64,000 nt of DNA from positions 1 to 64,000 of the forward strand of contig NZ_JAGHQW010000003.1 of assembly GCF_017744115.1 (NCBI RefSeq), read 5' to 3'. The notes beneath the pieces are model-generated. The model did no database searches, was not told where the DNA came from, and was given only the letters and a program-made list of their open reading frames with translations. A program made the position numbers and the translations under genes. Source of the DNA: Salinisphaera sp. G21_0. GTDB taxonomy: Bacteria; Pseudomonadota; Gammaproteobacteria; Pseudomonadales; Endozoicomonadaceae. Shown piece after piece: positions 25,920 through 34,691 of the stretch. The first letter of the stretch is position 1, and the number at the start of each line of letters is the position of its first letter.

Positions 25920-27083
25920 TCAGGGCTGTTTGGTATCCGATGTGTATTCTCTGGATACATCCACAAGCGCTCGTTTCTCAAGGAAACGGGCACCGATCAA
26001 TGCCGGGAATTCATAGTTTTCACGGCTGCGCAAAGTGAATTGTGTCGGCACAAGGATGTCACCAATGCTGGCGTTCAACGTGATCACCGGGCGTCGTTCA
26101 GGCTCTTTTCCATGACGTTTGATCCGAACAAACCGGGTGACCGGCTCCTGCATGGATATAAGATCACCTGTGGAGTTTGCCAACCGGAAGCGAACCCAGT
26201 CTTTGTCATCTTTTTCGAAAAACTCAATATCCCGTGCATCTATGGATGAGGTCAGGGCACCGGTATCAATTCGGGCTTTGAGGACCGTATCGGCATCAGG
26301 CAGCGTCATATGTTCAACAGCGCCCACGGTGACCAGGCCTTTAATGCTGACCGGTTTGATGATAGCCCTGGTGTAGGATTTCTGGGTAACGGGAACCAGG
26401 GCTTTACGGTTATTGGAGCTGATCACCGTTTTAGAGGCAATATGCTTCTGATTGACGTCAATAACAGCCAGATCCTGCATAAAGCTGCGCCCGATCAGCA
26501 GCGGTGACTCATAGTTGCTGCGATCAGTCAGTGAAACAGGCACAGACTGGGTAATGTCACCGATGGTTATGGTCATCATGACAATCGGGCGCTCCACCGA
26601 TGGGAGCCCCGGACGTTTGATCCGGGTGACACTTTTCAGCGGTAACTCCATCAGCTCAGTCCCTTTGGACGTACGATGGAGCTCAAACCTGACCCACTTT
26701 TTGCCATCACGCTCAAAAAACTGAATCTCTCTGGCATCCACGGAACTGTTTTCTGCGCCGGTATCCAGCTTTGCCTCCATTTTGAGGTTCAGGTTTGGCA
26801 GGGTAGCGGTTTCGTTGATGCCAAGAACGAGCAGGCCATCCTGATGAGCCGGTGTCTGGATGGTCTGCTCACGAATGGTAATCGTATGGGTATCGGCAGG
26901 AGGCTTTGTTTGTGCCTCGGGCCTTGCTGGCACCATGGGGTGTTCCGACGTTTCCGGAACCGGAATGGGTTGGGTAATACGAGAATCGTCCTTGGCAGGA
27001 CGCTCTTTATAAAAAGCTGTCTGGCATCCGGTTAAAATCATGGTTAAAACAAATAAAGCAGGCAGAGCCAAGTTGCGAAACAT
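25920..27083 (-). CDS. Lipoprotein with two retropepsin-like (PF05618-type) protease domains
   Basis: 387 residues. The signal peptide ends in the lipobox LTGC (Cys20), so it should be a periplasm-facing lipoprotein. Two copies of a domain follow, at about 85-215 and 249-380, each with an aspartic-protease motif: LDTGAENSSVDA (DTGA 107-110) and IDTGALTSSIDA (DTGA 273-276), and each with RIKR and LLIGRSFMQD / ALIGARFLEK style ends. The family, long annotated as ATP-dependent zinc protease, looks like a retropepsin, which works as a dimer; a tandem copy could form the whole two-Asp active site in one chain. It leads the three-gene set with the transglutaminase-like and ATP-grasp proteins, though the hairpin gap may separate transcripts. 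Confidence 0.85.
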   Translation of the reverse strand: MFRNLALPALFVLTMILTGCQTAFYKERPAKDDSRITQPIPVPETSEHPMVPARPEAQTKPPADTHTITIREQTIQTPAHQDGLLVLGINETATLPNLNLKMEAKLDTGAENSSVDAREIQFFERDGKKWVRFELHRTSKGTELMELPLKSVTRIKRPGLPSVERPIVMMTITIGDITQSVPVSLTDRSNYESPLLIGRSFMQDLAVIDVNQKHIASKTVISSNNRKALVPVTQKSYTRAIIKPVSIKGLVTVGAVEHMTLPDADTVLKARIDTGALTSSIDARDIEFFEKDDKDWVRFRLANSTGDLISMQEPVTRFVRIKRHGKEPERRPVITLNASIGDILVPTQFTLRSRENYEFPALIGARFLEKRALVDVSREYTSDTKQP

Positions 27084-27641
27084 GTGACAAGCACTACGTT
27101 TTTTGGGGACTATTTAAGGCTCTCGCATTTTATGCGTGCAGCCATGGCGGTTGCCTGTCATCAACAAAACCGTAGAGCCTAAAGGAGTCCGGTGATAGTG
27201 GCTGAAGTATTGGCAACTAAAAGCTGGGAAGCTTACTTGATCTGCCTTCGCTTGCCAATTGTTAAATTCTGAGATGTGTCAGGAGCCGAATGTTTATGTC
27301 CAGAGGGGCTTGTAGTAGAAACAGGGGGTGTTGAAAAATAACTTTTGTTATTAAGGATCTGTTTGCATTTGAGACGGGTATGTCTGTAGCGGTATATAAG
27401 CCTGCCCGGATAGGACGTTAAAGATGGAACCACGAAGGACACGAAGAGCACGAAGGAAAAGAAAAGCTCTTCTTTGCCCGTGAAAAATATTTTGCGTAAC
27501 CATTTTTCATCCCTGAGGGTGGCGCAAAATATTTTCAGTCATGGGCATTTGTGCTCTTCGTGACCTTCGTGGTTTCACCCGAAACCCATTGAACATGTAG
27601 GGGTAAAGCTTAATGTCTACCCTGAGAGTTTTGACTATTTA
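27084..27641. other. 558-base non-coding region
   Basis: No convincing gene on either strand; the short minus frame at 27233-27451 has no ribosome binding site and runs into the repeat arm. It must hold the promoter of the protease gene and the 3' end of the brnQ transcript. The main content is the foldback element at 27428-27575. Confidence 0.7.
27428..27575. repeat. Foldback element, CCACGAAGG type
   Basis: The arms aaccacgaaggacacgaag (from 27428) and cttcgtgaccttcgtggtt (to about 27574) are nearly perfect reverse complements over about 25 bases. The internal part is also partly self-complementary: ctttgcccgtgaaaaatatt faces aaaatattttcagtcatggg. It shares the arm pattern of the element at 25805-25890. 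Confidence 0.85.
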
Positions 27642-28973
27642 TTATGGCGTTTGACAGTTCGATGCAGGTTTGGTGAGCAAGCCAATCAGAACGGTAATGA
27701 TTAATACAGCCAGAGACGGAAGTAGCCAGACCATATGTACTTCATAGCCGGGAATCATGCTAAAAGGCTGTAAAACAGGCTGTAGCGCTGCAAACTCTTT
27801 TATGCGCAGAGCATCAATGATGCTGAAGATGAAAATGACCGCCAGTGTGGCCCGGTAAGTCAGGACGGGTCTGGGTAGCCAGTCGCGAATAAGCCCAAGG
27901 AAAATCAATGTTATGGAGATTGGATAGAGAATCAGCAGTACTGGAATAAAAAGATCAATAATCTCGTTTAACTCCATATTGGCAAAAAAGACACAGATTA
28001 TGCTTATGATGGTGACGATGGTTCGATAGCTGACCCTTTCGAACATTTCATCAAAGTACTCACTGGCGGCGGTGATACAGCCAATGGCCGTGGTCAGGCA
28101 GGCCAATGTGACTACAGCCGCGAGCAGTGCTATCCCGGTGGTTCCGAACAATGTCTCGGCATAAATGGTCAGGATTTGCCCGCCGTTGTCCGGATCGGGG
28201 GCGACCTCCCGGCTGGTGGCTCCCAGGTAGAATAGAGAGAGGTAAACCAGGGCAAGTCCGGCCGCTGCGATGATGCCGGTAATGATACTGTAATGAAACA
28301 GGCTGGACTTATCTTCAATACCATGGGATTTAAGATTGGTGATGATGACAATGCCGAACATAAGTGCCGCGAGGGCATCCATGGTCATATAACCCTCAAG
28401 GAATCCCTTGATAACCGGTGATTCGGTATAAGTATCCATGGCTTGCCCGGGAACGCCGAGAGGTGAAAAAATTGGTGAGAGACCGAGAATGACCAGCAGG
28501 GCAATTAACGCCGGAGTAATCAGTTCGCCTACCGACTCCAGCAGTTTTCCGGGCCGGATAGACAGGTACCAGGAGATACTGAAAAAGATCAGGCTGAATA
28601 TCAGCTGGCTGGGTTTGTCGGGCTCGGCCAAAAATGGTGTGATTCCCACTTCAAAAGAGACCAGGGCGGTCCTTGGAACGGCATACAATGGGCCAATAAT
28701 CAGGTAAATGCAGGAACCAAGGGCGATGATTAGGGCTCTGGGCATTTCGCCACTGATTTCGTTGAATCCGCCACCCACTCTGGCGATGGCAACAATGCCC
28801 AGTAGTGGCAGGCCTACGCCGGTAAGTAGGAAACCCGCAGCGGCATACCACATATCCTGCCCGGCAAGTTGCCCCACCATGGGTGGAAAAATCAGGTTTC
28901 CTGCCCCGAGAAACATGGCAAATACCATAAACCCCATACCGACAATATTCTGTAAACTCAGTTTTTGTTTCAT
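27642..28973 (-). CDS. brnQ: Branched-chain amino acid transporter, LIVCS family (BrnQ)
   Basis: A 443-residue protein with about 12 membrane helices. The N-terminus GMGFMVFAMFLGAGNLIFPP followed by YAVPRTALVSFEVG is the signature of BrnQ/BraB Na+- or H+-coupled carriers for leucine, isoleucine and valine. The start ATG follows a ggaagc site. It is a single gene between two non-coding gaps. The length is normal and no defect is visible. Confidence 0.95.
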   Translation of the reverse strand: MKQKLSLQNIVGMGFMVFAMFLGAGNLIFPPMVGQLAGQDMWYAAAGFLLTGVGLPLLGIVAIARVGGGFNEISGEMPRALIIALGSCIYLIIGPLYAVPRTALVSFEVGITPFLAEPDKPSQLIFSLIFFSISWYLSIRPGKLLESVGELITPALIALLVILGLSPIFSPLGVPGQAMDTYTESPVIKGFLEGYMTMDALAALMFGIVIITNLKSHGIEDKSSLFHYSIITGIIAAAGLALVYLSLFYLGATSREVAPDPDNGGQILTIYAETLFGTTGIALLAAVVTLACLTTAIGCITAASEYFDEMFERVSYRTIVTIISIICVFFANMELNEIIDLFIPVLLILYPISITLIFLGLIRDWLPRPVLTYRATLAVIFIFSIIDALRIKEFAALQPVLQPFSMIPGYEVHMVWLLPSLAVLIITVLIGLLTKPASNCQTP

Positions 28974-29151
28974 GTTTTCAGCTTCCAGAATCCCCGATTA
29001 TTGAAGTTTTACCGGGATCTGCTCCTTTTTTACATTAATTAAATAGCCTTTCTGATGACAGATAACCAGCTGCCTGCTATCAGTATGGACGCTATCTGTG
29101 AAAGTGGTAGCAGGGCAATCGAAGAGTCCGAAAAAGCGCTACGTCAATCAT

Positions 29152-29637
29152 TTAATGATTTCCCGGTGGTGCTGAACAAAGGTCATCATGGGGCTGATCA
29201 TTGCTGATTTGTTGCAAGCTTTCCTGCAACAGGCAGATCAGGGTTTCATGATCACCGGCTTCCAGGAAAACATCCGGGCTCTGGCACAGCCGGTTGTCCC
29301 AGAGCACTGGCATATTGTAGGGCTCGCCAAAGGGGGGAATAGCTCCGGGTTCGCAGTCTTTGAACCTGGAGTTAAGTTCGTGTTCTGTGGCGAACTGCAG
29401 TTTTGAGTTGGTGATTTGGCTCACCTGGTGAATATTGACCCGGTTGGCTGCTGGTAAAATGGCCATCAGGTAGTGATCAAGACTATCTTTCAGGACCACT
29501 GCCTTGGCCAGCTGGTGCAATGGAATCCGGGCGGCGATGGCGCTCTGCACTGAACTTTTGCTGGGTTGATGTCGGATGGTTTGATAGGGAATATGCTGCC
29601 TGGCAAGGTAATCGTAAACTGTGTTGGCAATGCTCAT
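29152..29637 (-). CDS. YbaK/ProX-type aminoacyl-tRNA deacylase domain protein
   Basis: A 161-residue stand-alone editing domain of the YbaK family: AKAVVLKDSLDHYLMAILPAAN carries the conserved Lys region, and GAIPPFGEPYNMPVLWDN the conserved GxxPPFG loop. Such proteins clear mischarged tRNA, for example Ala- or Cys-tRNA(Pro); the exact substrate cannot be told. I prefer the ATG at 29637 to the GTG four codons upstream. The C-terminal 20 residues (QQISNDQPHDDLCSAPPGNH) look like a disordered tail. It is a single gene. Confidence 0.85.
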   Translation of the reverse strand: MSIANTVYDYLARQHIPYQTIRHQPSKSSVQSAIAARIPLHQLAKAVVLKDSLDHYLMAILPAANRVNIHQVSQITNSKLQFATEHELNSRFKDCEPGAIPPFGEPYNMPVLWDNRLCQSPDVFLEAGDHETLICLLQESLQQISNDQPHDDLCSAPPGNH

Positions 29638-29718
29638 GATAGAAATCACCCCAGTAAATTTTGGCTTGAGGTGAAAAGAGTATAGCCGCTGATTGTTGTA
29701 TTTCAGGGGCTATCAGTA

Positions 29719-30672
29719 TTATAACCAGCCTTTACGTTTAAAAAACAGAAAGGTGGCTAACGCGCTCAACAACATAAGTCCGAGTGCAATTGGATAGCCG
29801 AACTCAATCGAGAGCTCTGGCATGATTTTGAAATTCATCCCGTAAATACTGGCAATCAGTGTCGGCGGGAGGAACATAACGGCGGCCACTGAGAAAATCT
29901 TGATTATGTTGTTCTGCTCAAGATTGATGTAGCCCATGGTGGACTCCATCAGAAAGTTGATTTTCTCGAACAGGAAGCCGGTGTGTGGTGTCAGGGATTC
30001 AATATCCCGAAGCATATCCCTGATATTGTCTTTCTGTTCATCATTGAGCATGTGGCTGCATGCGCGCATCAGGTAACGAAGTGAGCGCTGGGTATCCAGC
30101 AGATTCAACCGGACTTTGCCATTCAGGTCCTCCTGAAGTGTGATGGTGCGCAGCTGCTCATCAACATCTTTATACTGCTCTGACAGCGTGTTCTTGCTGA
30201 CTTCTTCCAGATCCTCGTAAACTTCTTCCAGAGTATCAGCAAGGTATTCAACCTTGGCATCAAACAGGGCAATGATCACCTCCAGAGGCGTTGTTGCCTT
30301 GATATGCTGGGTTTTAAGGTGTTTGCGCATAAGCCTGAATAAACCGGTGGGCTCATCCTGAAGGGTGATCAGTTTATCGGGTCTGAGGTTGAATGCGACG
30401 TTAATATTTCTCAGCTCGTGGCCGGACCTGTGGGGAAACAGGGAGCGAATATGAATGCCGCTTTCGGTTTCAAAGTAGCGGGAGGAAATTTCAATCTCTC
30501 CCAGATCTTCTTCTTCGGGCAGACAGCCCGGGAAGTGGGTTGTTAACCATTGGTGCTCAGCACTGTCCGGCTCTGTTGCTTCCAGCCATATAGTGCCCTT
30601 GCCCGACGGGAAATCTGGCGTCACCCGGTCAATGGAAAATTGGTTATCCTGAGCACTATAGGCAAAGATCAT
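29719..30672 (-). CDS. CorA-family divalent cation transporter
   Basis: 317 residues from the ATG at 30672, which has an aagg site; a longer reading from 30792 adds 40 residues of poor quality. The N-terminal cytoplasmic domain is acidic and helical, ending in the long gate helix. Two C-terminal membrane helices follow, with the pore motif in LIASIYGMNFKIMPE (GMN intact) and a basic tail RKGWL. CorA pentamers move Mg2+ and sometimes Co2+, Ni2+ or Zn2+ through the inner membrane. The gene stands alone. Confidence 0.92.
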   Translation of the reverse strand: MIFAYSAQDNQFSIDRVTPDFPSGKGTIWLEATEPDSAEHQWLTTHFPGCLPEEEDLGEIEISSRYFETESGIHIRSLFPHRSGHELRNINVAFNLRPDKLITLQDEPTGLFRLMRKHLKTQHIKATTPLEVIIALFDAKVEYLADTLEEVYEDLEEVSKNTLSEQYKDVDEQLRTITLQEDLNGKVRLNLLDTQRSLRYLMRACSHMLNDEQKDNIRDMLRDIESLTPHTGFLFEKINFLMESTMGYINLEQNNIIKIFSVAAVMFLPPTLIASIYGMNFKIMPELSIEFGYPIALGLMLLSALATFLFFKRKGWL

Positions 30673-31035
30673 AGTTACTGCCTTATTGATAACGAAATAG
30701 ATTGGCCGACTCAAAGTCATAGTGCCAGCCACTAAACTATCTGAACGACCAGACCCTGAATATTTAAAAAAAACAACGGAGGATATTGTCATTTCAGATT
30801 TCAGAGGGTTGCACCGTTTGGTAACAAAAAAAGGAGAGGGATTGTACGATAATTGACTTCTATTAGGATAGTGGGAATGTGTCAGGTGCTAATAACCTGG
30901 CATGGTAGTATAAGGAAAGTGACGGGGCTGAACGCTCTGATTACGGGGGGCGCTACACCCGCAAAACGGTCTCAATACAGGTCGGATCGCGAGCCGAATC
31001 GTGCCCCAACCGCCATGCACCATGAAACTCAGGTA
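30673..31035. other. 363-base non-coding region between corA-like gene and glnD
   Basis: It holds the promoter of the CorA-like gene and the 3' end of the map-glnD transcript. I see no gene: a plus-strand frame at 30853-31062 starts at TTG, has no ribosome binding site and overlaps the glnD end. No clear terminator hairpin is visible. Confidence 0.6.
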
Positions 31036-33747
31036 TCAAGGTGTAATGGCATCATGGCTTGAAGCTTCACGCAGTACACGGATTAATGCAATGCATATCT
31101 CGTTGCAGCTCGCAGCATCCTGAATGGCCTCACCGTTACGGTCAGCTATGATAAAACTGTCTTCGACCTTTTCCCCAAAGGTAGCAATTTTGGCACCGTG
31201 TACCTGCAGATTCAGTCTGGCGAAGGTTTTGCCGATCAGGGCAAGCAGTCCGGGGCGGTCTGTTGCGGTAATATCCAGCACTGTTTGCCTGGGTTCAATC
31301 TGGTTGCTGATCAGCACCGCAGGCTCCCGGTTAAAATAGCGCAGTTGCCGTGGTGTTCGACGGCGAATAAGGTCCGGGAATGTGTCTGGTGCAGACAGGG
31401 TATTCAGCAGGTGCGTTTTGATGTCCAGTATCCGTTCGGCATTGGGCCCGATGGCAGAGCCATCTTCTTCAAGCACGGTATAGGTATCAAGACTGTAGTT
31501 ACTTCTGGAGGTAATGATACGGGCATCCTGAATGGCCAGTCCCAGCTGATGAAACGCCGCTACCGTGGCAGCAAACAGATTGGACTGGTCATGGGTATAG
31601 ACAAACACGCTTGACCCCTGGTGCTCATAACCATCGGCAATTTCCGGAATCACGATCATCGGCTTTTCTGAGTCATGCTGGAGAATACCTTCGGTCTGCC
31701 AGCTGATTTCATCACTTTGGTGACGGAGAAAATACTCATCATTAAACTGATCCCAGAGATAGGATATGTCTTCCTCTTTCAAGCCTTTTTCGATTAACAG
31801 AGCCATTGCCCGTTGTTTGGTGTTGGCGATCTGCTCATTCATTTCCGGCAGATTATCGACGCCCCGTTTCAAAAGCTGGTGGGTTTGCGAGAAAAGCTGT
31901 TGCAACAGAGAGGCTCTCCAGCCATTCCAAAGCCCGGGGTTGGTGGCATTAATATCCGCTACTGTCAGGAGGTAAAGGTATTTCAGTCGTTCCCGGGTAC
32001 CGACACGTCGGGCGAAGTCCTGAATCACTTTCGGGTCGGACAGATCTTTTTTCTGAGCGGTGACGGACATGGTCAGGTGTTCCTGCACCAGCCAGACAAT
32101 CAGCGCAGTATCTTCCTTATTCAGGCCATGAACACGACAGAATTGCTGTGCATCCTCGGCACCGAGCTGGGAGTGATCGCCTCCACGGCCTTTACCGATA
32201 TCATGGTAAAGGCCTGCCAGATAAAGTAATTCCGGTTTGGGTATTCGATGGATGATTCTTGAGGCAATAGGAAACTGCTGATGGCTCTTTTGATAGGAAA
32301 AACTTCTCAGGTACTTTATTAATAACAGGGTATGGGCATCCACTGTGAGTGTGTGGAAAAGATCATACTGCATCTGCCCTATGATTCGACCAAACTCCGG
32401 AAGGTAGCGACCCAGTATGCCGTAGCGGGCCAGCCTTTTTAACGACGCTGTTAAAGCATAGGGGGCACGCATGAGTTCCAGAAACAGCCTTGTGCATCTT
32501 GGGTCTTTGCGAAAAGTACCGTCTACCAGGTGGCGGTAATCTCTCAGCAGTCGTATGGTTTCAGCGGTGGGGCCCTGGATTGTCTGATCCCGGGTGAGCA
32601 GCACAAACATCTCCAGAATCGCGGGCGGGTGTTCGGCAAAGACTCTATCGTGGACGGTTTCAATGTAGTTATTGCATACCTGGAAGCGTTCATTAATGGC
32701 ATGAACTTTATGAACGATGCCAGCGCTGAGAATATCGTCGTCAAAATGTTGCAACAGCAGGTCTTTTAGCTGGCTGACAATCATGACCGTGCGAAAGTAG
32801 CTCTGCATAAACTGCTCTACCGCCAAAGCGCCTGTGTGGTCGTGATAACCAAACTGGCTGGCCAGTGTTCGCTGGTGGTCAAACAACAGGCGATCTTCTC
32901 CCCGTCCGGTCAGGGAGTGAAGTGCCCAGCGGATTTTCCAGAGAAATGCCCGGCACCTCTGCAGCTGCTGATATTCAACATTGCTCAGGAATCCAAGCTC
33001 CAGAAGCTCAGCGGGATCATGAGTCCCGTAGTGGCGACGGGCCACCCATCCAAGCATATGCAGATCCCGAAGACCGCCCGGTGAACCCTTGATATTTGGC
33101 TCCAGATCGTATTCGGTATCATTATATTTACGGTGTCGTTTACGTTGTTCATCGAATTTCGCCTGAAGATACCGTTGACTGGGCCACATATGTTCAGTGT
33201 CAATCAGGTCCAGCAGGTGTTCGTGCAGAAATGCCGGACCGGATATAACCCTGGACTCTATCAGGTTGGTGATGATGGTCAGATCGTCAGCGGCCTGGCT
33301 GGCACACTCATCAAGGGAGCGGACACTGGAGCCGACTTTTAATCCGATATCCCAGAGTAAAGTCAGGAAATGTTCGATCGCATCCTGGTGCTCATGGTAA
33401 TGGTCTTTTTCCAGCAGTATCAGAATGTCAATGTCGGATCCGGGGTGCAGCTCCCCTCTGCCGTAACCGCCAACGGCCAGTAGGGTGATGGGGCAGCTGT
33501 CACTCCAGTTCAGATGTTCCCAGGCCAGCCGCAGAATCTGATCCATCAACCATGCCCTGGCAAATACCAGTTGCTCTATATCCATACCATCCAGAAACCA
33601 TTGATCCATTTTGGATGTGGCTTCCTTCAGGCATTTCTTATAGGCCGGTATCGGGGTTTTGGAAATCGTTAGGTCCGCCCGGAACTGACTCTTGTTGAAA
33701 AGATGGTCCTGAACAGAGGTTGGGATTTTCTGAAACGGATTGCTCAT
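31036..33747 (-). CDS. glnD: Bifunctional PII uridylyltransferase / uridylyl-removing enzyme
   Basis: 903 residues from the ATG at 33747 (MSNPFQKI). The nucleotidyltransferase motif GGYGRGELHPGSDIDILIL is near residue 95, an HD domain (LYHDIGKGRGGDHSQLGAEDA) in the middle removes uridylyl groups, and two ACT domains end the protein (VFVYTHDQSNLFAATVAAFHQ and VLDITATDRPGLLALIGKTF). It senses glutamine and controls PII, thus nitrogen metabolism. The start nearly abuts the map stop, so the two are one operon, as is usual. An upstream in-frame ATG at 33786 would overlap map by 38 bases. Confidence 0.98.
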   Translation of the reverse strand: MSNPFQKIPTSVQDHLFNKSQFRADLTISKTPIPAYKKCLKEATSKMDQWFLDGMDIEQLVFARAWLMDQILRLAWEHLNWSDSCPITLLAVGGYGRGELHPGSDIDILILLEKDHYHEHQDAIEHFLTLLWDIGLKVGSSVRSLDECASQAADDLTIITNLIESRVISGPAFLHEHLLDLIDTEHMWPSQRYLQAKFDEQRKRHRKYNDTEYDLEPNIKGSPGGLRDLHMLGWVARRHYGTHDPAELLELGFLSNVEYQQLQRCRAFLWKIRWALHSLTGRGEDRLLFDHQRTLASQFGYHDHTGALAVEQFMQSYFRTVMIVSQLKDLLLQHFDDDILSAGIVHKVHAINERFQVCNNYIETVHDRVFAEHPPAILEMFVLLTRDQTIQGPTAETIRLLRDYRHLVDGTFRKDPRCTRLFLELMRAPYALTASLKRLARYGILGRYLPEFGRIIGQMQYDLFHTLTVDAHTLLLIKYLRSFSYQKSHQQFPIASRIIHRIPKPELLYLAGLYHDIGKGRGGDHSQLGAEDAQQFCRVHGLNKEDTALIVWLVQEHLTMSVTAQKKDLSDPKVIQDFARRVGTRERLKYLYLLTVADINATNPGLWNGWRASLLQQLFSQTHQLLKRGVDNLPEMNEQIANTKQRAMALLIEKGLKEEDISYLWDQFNDEYFLRHQSDEISWQTEGILQHDSEKPMIVIPEIADGYEHQGSSVFVYTHDQSNLFAATVAAFHQLGLAIQDARIITSRSNYSLDTYTVLEEDGSAIGPNAERILDIKTHLLNTLSAPDTFPDLIRRRTPRQLRYFNREPAVLISNQIEPRQTVLDITATDRPGLLALIGKTFARLNLQVHGAKIATFGEKVEDSFIIADRNGEAIQDAASCNEICIALIRVLREASSHDAITP

Positions 33748-33748
33748 T

Positions 33749-34543
33749 TTAGAAGTTTTCTTCTTTTCGTTTGGTGAGCACTTCATAGCCTGTAGCGGTT
33801 ACAGCAATGGTGTGTTCCCACTGGGCAGAAGGGCGCCGGTCTCTGGTTACCGCTGTCCAGCCATCGCCCAGCAGTTTGGTCCCTTTCTTGCCAGCATTGA
33901 TCATTGGTTCGATAGTAAATGTCATGCCCTCTTGCAGGACACAGTCATTTCTATCGTTATAACCTTCATAATGGATGACCTGTGGGTCTTCATGGAACAC
34001 TCTGCCAATGCCGTGGCCGCAGTACTCTTCAACAACCGAGAAATGATTGCCGTGGGCATGTCTGGCAATTACACGACCGATATCGCTTAGACGGTTACCT
34101 GGTTTCACTTGCTCAATACCCAGGTAGAGACACTCCTGGGTCACCTGTACCAGCCTCTGGTTAAATGGTTGAACATCACCAACCAGGAACATTTTGCTGG
34201 TATCGCCATGGTAGCCATCTTTGATCACAGTGATATCGATATTAACAACGTCACCGCTTTTCAGAAATTTTTTATCACTGGGAATGCCGTGACAAACGAC
34301 CTGGTTGATGGAAATGCAGGTGGACTTGGGGAAGCCGGGTCTGCCCGGGGCTGCGCCGTAATGTAATGGGGCAGGGATTGCCTTCTGCACATTGACAATA
34401 TAATCATGGCAGAGGCTATCCAGTTCGCCGGTTGAGACGCCGGGCTGCACATGGGGTTCGATCATTTCCAGCACTTCAGCGGCCAGACGGCCAGCGATGC
34501 GCATCTTTTCAATTTCTTCAGGGGTTTTGATGGTTACATTCAT
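33749..34543 (-). CDS. map: Methionine aminopeptidase type I
   Basis: 264 residues, the usual length of the bacterial type I enzyme. It starts MNVTIKTPEEIEKMRIAGRL; the metal site is seen in VVNIDITVIKDGYHGDTSKMF (the two Asp), HGIGRVFHEDP (His), TFTIEPMI (Glu) and QWEHTIAVT (Glu). It removes the initiator methionine from new proteins and is essential in most bacteria. It leads the map-glnD operon. In gammaproteobacteria map usually lies back to back with rpsB; here rpsB is 12.6 kb away. Confidence 0.98.
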   Translation of the reverse strand: MNVTIKTPEEIEKMRIAGRLAAEVLEMIEPHVQPGVSTGELDSLCHDYIVNVQKAIPAPLHYGAAPGRPGFPKSTCISINQVVCHGIPSDKKFLKSGDVVNIDITVIKDGYHGDTSKMFLVGDVQPFNQRLVQVTQECLYLGIEQVKPGNRLSDIGRVIARHAHGNHFSVVEEYCGHGIGRVFHEDPQVIHYEGYNDRNDCVLQEGMTFTIEPMINAGKKGTKLLGDGWTAVTRDRRPSAQWEHTIAVTATGYEVLTKRKEENF

Positions 34544-34691
34544 TGTCAGGTCAGGCCGCTTAAAGATGCGAAAGTCAAATGATAATTCGTGTTATCTTAC
34601 CAGAATCCCCAAGCGAAGTATTAACAATATTATATCCGTCAGGTGTTGCTCAAAACGAGGGGTGACTTCTGCGTTTAAGTCCGGCAGGCAC

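Noticed and set aside
27233-27451. Minus-strand frame of 72 codons upstream of the protease gene
   Set aside because: Begins in a repeat arm, no ribosome binding site or family resemblance.
30853-31062. Plus-strand frame of 69 codons before glnD end
   Set aside because: TTG start, no ribosome binding site, overlaps glnD on the other strand.
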